From an uncultured Alphaproteobacteria bacterium (GTDB lineage: Bacteria > Pseudomonadota > Alphaproteobacteria > Rhizobiales > Hyphomicrobiaceae), in assembly GCA_937950105.1 (NCBI GenBank), contig CALFEM010000129.1, positions 1-5,048 on the forward strand: a DNA stretch of 5,048 bases, written 5' to 3'. Shown piece by piece: positions 1 through 5,048 of the stretch. The notes beneath the pieces were generated by a model, which worked only from the letters and a program-made list of their open reading frames with translations, was not told where the DNA came from and searched no databases. The position numbers were made by a program, and so were the translations under genes. Numbering within the stretch: the first letter of the stretch is position 1; each line of letters starts with the position of its first letter.

Positions 1-2
1 AG

Positions 3-464
3 CCGCCCGGCGACACCGCCCGCCTGCTGCTCGCGCGCGTCATGCTTCCGGTCGCCACCCTGGCCGGCGCCGCGGTCGCCGTGCTCGCGCCGACCGACGC
101 GCTGAAGCTGATGCTGTGGGCGCTGACCATCGCCGCCGCAACCGCATTCCCGGTGCTGGTGTTGTCGATCTGGTGGAAGCGGCTCAACGCCTACGGGGCA
201 CTGACCGGCATGGCGGTCGGCTTCGCCGTCGCGGTGCTGGCGATCGCCGCCGGCGAAGCCCGCATGGTGCCGGTCGCCGGGAACGTACTGGCGGCGATCG
301 GTGTGCCGCTCGGCACGATCGTCGCGCTCGTCGTCTCGGTGCTGACGCCGCCGCCGTCACGCCACGTGCTGGAGCTGGCGCGTGACATCCGCGTGCCGGG
401 CGGCGAGATCCTCTACGATCGCGAGATGCACCGGCTGCGGTTGAAACAGCGCCGCGGCGGGTGA
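3..464 (+). CDS. Sodium:solute symporter family protein, C-terminal part (5' end outside window)
   Basis: The frame is open from the first full codon of the window, so only the last 153 residues of a longer protein (family usually about 450-600) are present. Visible are about four hydrophobic segments, near residues 14-30, 36-60, 66-84 and 91-114 of the fragment. The second ends in the motif WWKRLNAYGALTGMAVGF, typical of the late transmembrane part of SSS-family (ActP/VC_2705-like) symporters, where a WWKR-N-x-x-GA sequence joins two helices. The charged tail, with RDIRVPGGEILYDREM, resembles the cytoplasmic C-terminus of the VC_2705-like group. Such proteins sit in the inner membrane and import a solute, often a small carboxylate such as acetate, with sodium. 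The substrate cannot be read from this fragment, and the sodium-site residues lie upstream of the window. The gene is convergent with the YjbQ-family gene, with 35 bases between the stop codons. Family assignment is fairly secure; subfamily is inference. Confidence 0.85.
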   Translation, partial: PPGDTARLLLARVMLPVATLAGAAVAVLAPTDALKLMLWALTIAAATAFPVLVLSIWWKRLNAYGALTGMAVGFAVAVLAIAAGEARMVPVAGNVLAAIGVPLGTIVALVVSVLTPPPSRHVLELARDIRVPGGEILYDREMHRLRLKQRRGG

Positions 465-469
465 GTCCG

Positions 470-490
470 GGCGTCCGAAACGGAAGCGCC
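470..490. terminator. Possible hairpin terminator between convergent genes
   Basis: In the 35-base gap between the two converging stop codons, GGCG (470-473) plus TCCG (474-477) can pair with CGGA (481-484) plus CGCC (487-490). This gives an 8-bp stem with an AAA loop and a two-base bulge (485-486). No T-run follows on either strand, so it is not a classic intrinsic terminator. The location suits a shared bidirectional terminator, but the fold is weak evidence in GC-rich DNA. Confidence 0.3.
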
Positions 491-499
491 TCGTGCGAC

Positions 500-976
500 T
501 CAGTCGATGCGGCCGAGGAAATGCAGCGCGATCTCGCGGCGGTGCGGGCGGCTCCTGTGCTCGGCGACATAGATGCCCTGCCAGGTACCGAGCCGCATGT
601 GTCCGGCAAGAACCGGGATCGATAGCGAAACGCCCGTCACCATGGCGCGGATGTGCGCCGGCATGTCGTCCGGCCCCTCGCTGTCGTGACGATAGCCGGC
701 GTTCTCCGGCGCCAGCCCCGCGAGCGCATCGGTGAGATCGCACAGCACGTCCGGGTCGGCGTTCTCCTGGATGACCAGCGACGCCGAGGTGTGCCGGATG
801 AAGCAGGTCAGCAGCCCCTCGCGTGCGCCGGCCGACGCGAGCCACGCGGCGATCTCGCCGGTGGCGTCGTAGAACCCCTTGCCGCGCGTCGCGACCGTGA
901 TCGTTCCCGAAGCCTGCCGCAACGGCCGCACCTCACTCGCCATGGCCCCACCTGCCTTGCCCGGCCGAAGGCTCAT
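500..976 (-). CDS. yjbQ: YjbQ/UPF0047 family protein (secondary thiamine-phosphate synthase-like)
   Basis: The 158-residue product carries the whole YjbQ/UPF0047 signature: RHTSASL (61-67), then ENADPDV (71-77), a Y-x-H-x-x-EG-x-DDMPAH block (95-108), and GTWQGIYVAEHR (130-141) near the C-terminus. His62, His97, His108 and His140 with the nearby acidic residues are the probable active-site or metal ligands. The family is small, soluble and cytoplasmic. E. coli YjbQ has weak thiamine-phosphate synthase activity in vitro, but the physiological role is unsettled. Start choice: ATG at 976 has AGGGAG six bases upstream. ATG at 943 (147 residues, nearer the family's usual 135-150) also has a G-rich AGGTGG upstream. 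A TTG at 1018 overlapping the upstream stop as TTGA is possible but would add unconserved residues. It lies 38 bases downstream of the small exported-protein gene in the same direction, so the two are probably co-transcribed. No thiamine gene is in view to support a pathway role. Confidence 0.93.
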   Translation of the reverse strand: MSLRPGKAGGAMASEVRPLRQASGTITVATRGKGFYDATGEIAAWLASAGAREGLLTCFIRHTSASLVIQENADPDVLCDLTDALAGLAPENAGYRHDSEGPDDMPAHIRAMVTGVSLSIPVLAGHMRLGTWQGIYVAEHRSRPHRREIALHFLGRID

Positions 977-1014
977 CTGCGGCTCCCTGATCGGGCTGGT
1001 ATCGTCGGCGCCGC

Positions 1015-1581
1015 TCAAAGCGGTGTGGTGCCGCCCGGCTTGTCGGGCTTCGGCGGCTCACCGGGGCCGGGAAGCTTCGGCGCCTCGGGCCCCGGCGCCA
1101 GGTCCTCGTCGAGTTTCTTCAGCCGCTCCTTGAACTTGCGCAGCATGCCCTCGACGTAGTCGAAGGCCTTGTCGACATCCTTCTCGCTCGGCATCGATGG
1201 ACCGCTTTTCGGCGCCGGGGTCGTCCCGGGCGCGGCGCCGTTGCCCGCAGGTGGCTTGGCATCGGGACCGAGCCCCATGACGTCCTCGAGCCGGCGGTTC
1301 TCGTCCTTGAGGGCGCGGTTTTCGTCCTCGAGCTTGCCGATCCGGTCCTGCAACGCCTTCTGGTCGTCGGGCAGCGAACGGCAGGCCCAATCGCCGTCCT
1401 TGCGCTCGCACAGCGAGACGGCACCGGTGACCTTATCGAGCCGCATGAAGCCGTCACCCGACGGCGACATCGAGAAGCGCCCGGAATTCTCGGTTGCAGC
1501 GGCTGCCCCCGCCGTAGCGACCGCCAGCAAGAGCGCCACCGCGCCGCCGCTCAACCTCGTGGTCTCGAAGCGCATTCCCAT
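1015..1581 (-). CDS. Hypothetical exported protein with signal peptide and coiled coil
   Basis: I do not recognise a named family. The 188-residue protein starts with a signal-peptide-like segment: short basic n-region, hydrophobic stretch at about 10-24, and an Ala-rich AAAA-T cleavage region near 26-30. This predicts export to the periplasm. A compact segment follows (35-70), RFSMSPSGDGFMRLDKVTG then two cysteines, C58 and C67, that could form a disulfide. A similar 'FSM-P-G-DGF-RLD--TG--S-C' stretch occurs, from memory, in small alphaproteobacterial hypothetical proteins. Residues 74-101 form a strongly charged coiled coil (LEDEN/LKDEN heptads). A Pro/Gly/Ala linker follows, then a second charged helix at 133-161 and a Pro/Gly/Lys-rich tail. 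The start is ATG 1581 because GGAGG lies five bases upstream; a TTG at 1593 would overlap that Shine-Dalgarno sequence, and ATG 1575 is too far from it. It is divergent from the PodJ-like gene and leads a probable two-gene operon with the YjbQ gene. Function unknown. Confidence 0.85.
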   Translation of the reverse strand: MGMRFETTRLSGGAVALLLAVATAGAAAATENSGRFSMSPSGDGFMRLDKVTGAVSLCERKDGDWACRSLPDDQKALQDRIGKLEDENRALKDENRRLEDVMGLGPDAKPPAGNGAAPGTTPAPKSGPSMPSEKDVDKAFDYVEGMLRKFKERLKKLDEDLAPGPEAPKLPGPGEPPKPDKPGGTTPL

Positions 1582-1586
1582 CACGT

Positions 1587-1591
1587 CCTCC
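1587..1591 (-). promoter_or_regulatory. Ribosome binding site GGAGG for the small exported protein
   Basis: GGAGG on the minus strand, five bases before ATG 1581. It is the clearest Shine-Dalgarno sequence in the window and decides the start. The in-frame TTG at 1593 lies immediately 5' of it and cannot use it. Confidence 0.75.
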
Positions 1592-1800
1592 AATGCCGCC
1601 GGCCAAGCGAACGGTCTCGATCGGCACCAATTTCGCAGATCCCCATGGCGCGCGGAAGGCTGAGAGCGCGCAGCTTTCGAATCAGCGACCCGAAACGGTT
1701 ACCGGCATGGGTGGCGCGGACCAGCAGCGGCCCGACGCGCACAAATATAGAGAGTTGATTTTGCTTGTTTTTCTAACTTGCCGCCAACCTGACGCAAGAC

Positions 1801-1816
1801 TTAACCGAACATTTAC
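1801..1816 (+). promoter_or_regulatory. Candidate CtrA-binding site (TTAA-N7-TTTAC)
   Basis: The sequence TTAACCGAACATTTAC matches the full CtrA consensus TTAA-N7-TTAAC at all but one of the fixed positions (TTTAC in place of TTAAC). It lies about 150 bases upstream of the PodJ-like start, within the intergenic region shared with the divergent small operon. CtrA is the master cell-cycle regulator of alphaproteobacteria, and genes for polarity factors are typical targets of that circuit. The match is read directly; the function is inferred. The surrounding AT-rich stretch makes a chance match more likely than elsewhere in this genome. Confidence 0.4.
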
Positions 1817-1935
1817 CGGGCACTGCGAGCTTGGCACTCGATGGTTCTGAGCTCGTGCCTCGTCTGAACCGGCGCTCATCCCGCGTGTGGCACTGGACGC
1901 ATTCGTCCGATCGCCCTGAGCGAACCCACCGGGAT

Positions 1936-1989
1936 GTCATTGCGAGTGCGGATGGGGACTGAGATGGCGAAGCAATCTGGTGGCATGAC
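1936..1989. repeat. Palindromic unit resembling a dispersed 'GTCATTGCGAG...GCGAAGCAATC' repeat
   Basis: GTCATTGCGAG at 1936-1946 and GCGAAGCAATC at 1967-1977 have the two ends of a short palindromic element seen in many copies in various bacterial genomes; this is recalled, not searched. ATTGC (1939-1943) pairs with GCAAT (1972-1976), and GTCAT (1936-1940) alternatively pairs with ATGAC (1985-1989). The unit overlaps the ribosome binding region and the first codons of the PodJ-like gene, so residues 2-6 (AKQSG) would be encoded by the repeat. Copy number cannot be seen from one window. Confidence 0.4.
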
Positions 1990-4900
1990 GACCGGTGGGA
2001 TGGCTGCGGACACGCGCGATCCGGACGGTGGCTGCCGCGTCGACGACCTGCGCGGGCTGCTCGAGCGCATCACGACCCAGATTGCCGAATCGGAGCGCCG
2101 CCAGACCGAGACTCTTTCTTCCATGCTGTCGCGTCTCGACACGCTCGGAGCCGAGGCCCGCAGCTACAAGGGCAAGGTTCCCGCGCATCTTCTGCCGGCC
2201 TTCGAACGCATCGAGGAGAGCGTAGCGGCATTGGCCGAGCGCATCGCCAGCGTGCGCGACGATGGTGCAGCCGCGCCGGCCATGGCGATGCCCCCCGCCG
2301 ATCACGTCGAGCCGATGGCGCCCGCCGTCGCCGCTGCCGCCGTGGCGCCGGCCTTCGCCGCCGCGCCCATCTACGACTTCGACTCCGTCATGCCCAACGA
2401 CGAGCACGCCTGGGATCGCGACGCGGCCGACGCCCTCGCGCGCCATTACGAGGCGCAGTCGGGCTATGAAGGCCCGATGCCCGACCCCGAGCGTGCCCCC
2501 CCGCGCAAGGCCGAGCGGATCGCTGCCGCCGCGCCGCAGGGCCGCGCGTCCGACATCGAGCGCTCATGGCTCGAGGACCGCTTCGCCGACATCGCGCGGC
2601 GGATCGAGACGAGCCTCGCCGAAACTGCGCCGGACGCCTCGATCTCCACGCTCGGCTCGCGCTTCGACAAGCTCGAGCAGCGCTTCGGCTCGGCGCTCGA
2701 CAGCGTTGCGACACGGTCCGACGTCGAGGGCCTGCGCATCCTCGAAGCCCACATCACCGAGCTGACCAACCAGTTCGATGAGACCCGCACACAGCTCGGC
2801 CGCCTCGACGGCATAGAGCAGACGCTGGCCGCCGTTGTCGACCGGCTCACCGATCCGCGCTTCGACGACATCCTCGAGCGTGGCGCATCCGCGGCCGAGA
2901 CCGACCTCGAGCCGCTGATTTCCGCCGCCGTCGAGCAGATCGCCTCGCGCCTCAAGACCAGCAGCGACGCCAGCCACGCCGACCTCTCCGACATCGCCGA
3001 TGCCGCCGCCGAGCGCGTCGCCACCCGTTTCGCCGATATGGGCCAGGCCGACGCCGGCGCCAGCGGCGACATGACCCAGATCCGTCAGCTGCTCGAGCAC
3101 TTCATCAACGAGCGGCGCGAGGGCGACGAGCAGACCGCCGCCATGCTCGACACGATGCAGCAGGCGATGATCCGCATGCTCGATCGCGTCGACAGCCTCG
3201 AGGTCGCGCAGAGCAAGTCGACGCCGCAGGAATACGTCCGTGAGCAGGTCCGCTTCGGCGTCGACAATGCCAGCGGCGCCGCAACCGGTGCGCACAAGGC
3301 TGCCGAAGCCGCCAGCGCCTTCGCTGCGGAGGCCCGCAAGCCGATCGCTCCTGCCGCCTCGCATTTCGAGGAGGCCGATCGTACCCAGCGCCCTTTCGTG
3401 GCGGAAGTCTCGGCCCCGGTTCACATGCCGCCAGCGGCACCGATCCCGATGACGCCCCCTCCGGCGGGCGCCAGCGTCGCCTCCGCTACGAATAGGCCGG
3501 CCGGCACGGGCGCCACCATCGAGCGTCTGCGCCATGATTTCATCGCCGACGCCCAGCGCGCCAAGCTGAAGGCCGCGGCTGCCGCCGAGGCCGACGCGAA
3601 CGCCACCGCCCAGCCGGCTGCCGCCCAGACTCGCACGCCGATCACCGATGCGAGCGCTGCGGTGCCGCTGGCGAAAGCTCGCGCCAGGCAGGAGGCCGCC
3701 GCCGAGGCGAAGCGTTCCGCGCTGTCGCGCATGCCGTCACGCAAGCTGCTGGTCAGCGCCATCGTGCTGCTGGTCGCCATTCCGGGCCTCATCATGCTGG
3801 CGCAGAAGCGTGCGGCGAACAGCGTCGCCTTGCCGCCGGCCGCGACCGAAGCGCCCGCAGAGGCTGCCAAGACGTCGACCGCACCGGCGATGATCGAGAA
3901 CGCTGCGCCCGCCACCAAGGCCGCGACCGGAGACGCCGCGCCGACGATCGAGCCGGCCGCGGCGCGCTCCGATTCCGCACCCGCGGCAAAGGACGAGCCG
4001 GTGACCGAACCGGCGGGCGAGCGGCACGAAGCCCCCGCCGACGCCGGCAAGGACACACGCACCATCGACGGGACGATCGACAAGGAGCGCCGCAGCGACA
4101 TCCCGGCCGATGCCTCGTCCACCTCCGGTTCGGGTCGCGCCGAGGCCGGTCCGTCGCAGCCGTTCGACGCGCCTGCGATCGCCGACGCCATTGCCCGTGC
4201 CCGCACCGCCTCGGCCACGCCGGCCCCGGGTGCGCTGCCGCTGCCGCGCGCGCCGATGGGCATCCACGTCGCCAGCCCCGGCAAGGCGCCGACTCTGGAG
4301 CAGATCAATCGTCTGCAGCAGCGCCGGTCCATGGCGGAAATGTCGAGCCAGCTCGGCGCCGCCCAGCAGCCGAACGCAACCCTCGCCGCGCTCATTCCGG
4401 ATGCCGATGCCGCGGCAGCGGGCATCGACCCTGCCGCCGTCATCGACGGCACGATGCTGCCGCAGAAGCAGACGTCCGTCGAAACCTCGGGCCATGCCCG
4501 CAAGGCGCTCGACATGCCGCCCGCCGCGGTCGGCCCGCTGTCGCTGCGCATGTCCGCGGCCAACGGTGATGCCTCCGCCGAATTCGAGGTCGGCGCGCGC
4601 TTCGCCGAGGGCAACGGCATGGAGCAGAACTTCGCCGAGGCGAGCCGCTGGTATCAGCGCTCCGCCACGCAGGGCTTCGCCCAGGCCCAGTATCGCCTGG
4701 CGACGCTGTACGAACGCGGCCTCGGCGTGAAGCAGGACGTCAACCGCGCCAAGGTCTGGTACCAGCGCTCGGCCGAGGGCGGCAACATCAAGGCCATGCA
4801 CAATCTCGCCGTGCTGAGCGCCGGCCGCACCGCCAAGACCCCCGACTACACCACCGCCGCGACCTGGTTCACGGCAGCGGCCGAGCGCGGTCTTGCCGAC

Positions 4901-4999
4901 AGCCAGTTCAACCTCGCGGTTCTGCACGAGAGCGGCCTCGGCGTCGGCAAGGACCAGAAGGCCGCCTACAAGTGGTTCGCGCTCGCCGCCCGCGGCGGC
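1964..4999 (+). CDS. PodJ-like bitopic protein with coiled coils and Sel1 repeats, 3' end missing
   Basis: At least 1012 residues are encoded and no native stop is reached. Order of parts: coiled-coil helix (about 26-66); Ala/Pro/acidic stretch; long amphipathic coiled-coil region (about 196-416); Ala/Pro-rich segment; a conserved-looking TIERLRHDFIADAQRAKLK helix (518-536); basic juxtamembrane SRMPSRK; one transmembrane segment (about 595-613); a low-complexity Ala/Pro/Glu/Asp linker (about 617-860); then four Sel1 repeats starting near 870, 906, 942 and 978, in exact 36-residue register with WYQRSA-type helices. The positive residues before the membrane segment put the N-terminal half in the cytoplasm and the repeats in the periplasm, as in the polarity factor PodJ. 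Family members usually end in a peptidoglycan-binding domain, not reached here. Start: ATG 1964 has GGGGA five bases upstream; ATG 1952 and 1934 are in frame with weaker sites, and 1985 or 2000 lack one. The role in polar or envelope organisation is inferred. The N-terminus does not show the usual PodJ motif, so 'Sel1-repeat protein' is the safer name. Confidence 0.85.
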
Positions 5000-5048
5000 A
5001 GATCGGAAGAGCGTCGTGGAGGGAAAGAGTGTAGATCTCGGTGGTCGC
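5000..5048. other. Untrimmed Illumina TruSeq adapter at contig end (not genomic)
   Basis: From AGATCGGAAGAGCGTCGTG onward the sequence matches the Illumina universal (read-2 side) adapter AGATCGGAAGAGCGTCGTGTAGGG... at 48 of 49 positions. The only difference is G for T at 5019. It runs to the last base of the window. In the frame of the large gene it reads RSEERRGGKECRSRWS, one residue away from RSEERRVGKECRSRWS, a tail known from contaminated database proteins. The Sel1 repeat breaks off exactly at the junction. Native sequence therefore ends at 4999, with base 5000 itself ambiguous. Confidence 0.97.

Larger units (their letters stand above)
1582..1963. other. Divergent intergenic region with AT-rich island
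   Basis: No gene is supported in this 382-base stretch between two divergent start codons, so it should carry promoters for both directions. Bases 1741-1780 contain only 11 G/C out of 40 by hand count, in sharp contrast to the flanks, and include T-rich runs (1759-1762, 1768-1772) and a TATATT hexamer on the minus strand (1749-1744). That hexamer could be a -10 element for the minus-strand operon, but no good -35 box lies 16-18 bases from it. No complete sigma-70 pair was found on the plus strand either. A CtrA-like site lies at 1801-1816. In the probable leader of the large gene, GGACG (1895-1899) and CGTCC (1904-1908) form a perfect 5-bp stem with a 4-base loop. A smaller stem, TCGC/GCGA (1911-1923), follows; significance unknown. 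Confidence 0.6.

Noticed and set aside
500..1018. A longer YjbQ-family protein beginning at TTG 1018, overlapping the upstream stop as TTGA
   Set aside because: The extra N-terminal residues look unconserved and the family is usually 135-150 residues. ATG 976 and ATG 943 have better placed ribosome binding sequences. Translational coupling cannot be fully excluded.
653..1159. A plus-strand frame of 168 codons over the YjbQ and exported-protein genes
   Set aside because: It is antisense to a strongly conserved YjbQ-family gene and crosses a gene boundary; the translation is Arg/Pro-rich with no motif.
1895..1923. Two small hairpins in the leader of the large gene as a possible riboswitch
   Set aside because: Stems of 5 and 4 bp are too short and no known aptamer pattern is present; such stems arise by chance in GC-rich DNA.
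2564..3535. A 323-codon minus-strand open frame
   Set aside because: It overlaps the coiled-coil coding region antisense and has only biased composition. It depends on the codon bias of the real gene.
3741..3800. The internal hydrophobic segment as a signal peptide of a separate downstream gene
   Set aside because: It lies mid-frame without a stop codon before it or a good ribosome binding site, and fits the single membrane anchor of a bitopic protein.
2341..4300. Ala/Pro-rich stretches as evidence of a frameshift or non-coding DNA
   Set aside because: The frame stays open with consistent third-position G/C and leads into intact Sel1 repeats. Such linkers are normal in PodJ-like proteins.
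3421..4620. A 399-codon open frame on the minus strand inside the large gene
   Set aside because: Its translation is an Ala/Ser/Gly-rich composition with no recognisable motif, and it lies wholly antisense to a plus-strand frame with clear Sel1 repeats. Long antisense frames are common in GC-rich DNA.
3737..4927. A 396-codon minus-strand open frame rich in Gly, Arg and Leu
   Set aside because: It is the complementary-frame shadow of the Sel1-repeat and linker region; no domain and no ribosome binding logic support it.

Overview
The window looks like the end of a contig from a high-GC alphaproteobacterium, most likely in the Hyphomicrobiales (Rhizobiales). The evidence is the strong G/C bias at third codon positions and a large membrane-anchored Sel1-repeat protein of the PodJ-like type, which is characteristic of that order. 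The genus cannot be named from what is visible.

Layout: (1) Bases 3-464, plus strand, are the C-terminal end of a sodium:solute symporter whose beginning lies outside the window. (2) A 35-base gap with a possible hairpin terminator separates it from a convergent minus-strand pair. This pair is a YjbQ/UPF0047 family gene (500-976) preceded in the same direction by a small exported coiled-coil protein of unknown function (1015-1581). (3) A 382-base intergenic region (1582-1963) separates that pair from the divergent large gene. It contains an AT-rich island and a near-consensus CtrA-type site. (4) From 1964 to the end of the native sequence runs one open frame of at least 1012 codons, encoding a PodJ-like bitopic protein. 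It has a cytoplasmic coiled-coil half, one membrane segment near residues 595-613, a long Ala/Pro-rich linker, and four Sel1 repeats in perfect 36-residue register. Its C-terminus is missing.

The last 49 bases (5000-5048) are not genomic. They match the Illumina TruSeq read-2 adapter at 48 of 49 positions, so the contig ends in untrimmed adapter, which stays in frame with the large gene and appends a false 16-residue tail.

How the genes might work together: the PodJ-like protein probably acts in cell-pole or envelope organisation, bridging cytoplasm and periplasm, and the CtrA-like site would fit cell-cycle control. The divergent small exported protein and YjbQ gene have no clear functional link to it. 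I see no RNA gene, insertion sequence, CRISPR array or phage gene. I did not find a convincing undescribed system. The most useful points are the adapter artefact, the CtrA-like site, and a dispersed-repeat-like palindrome that overlaps the start codon of the large gene.
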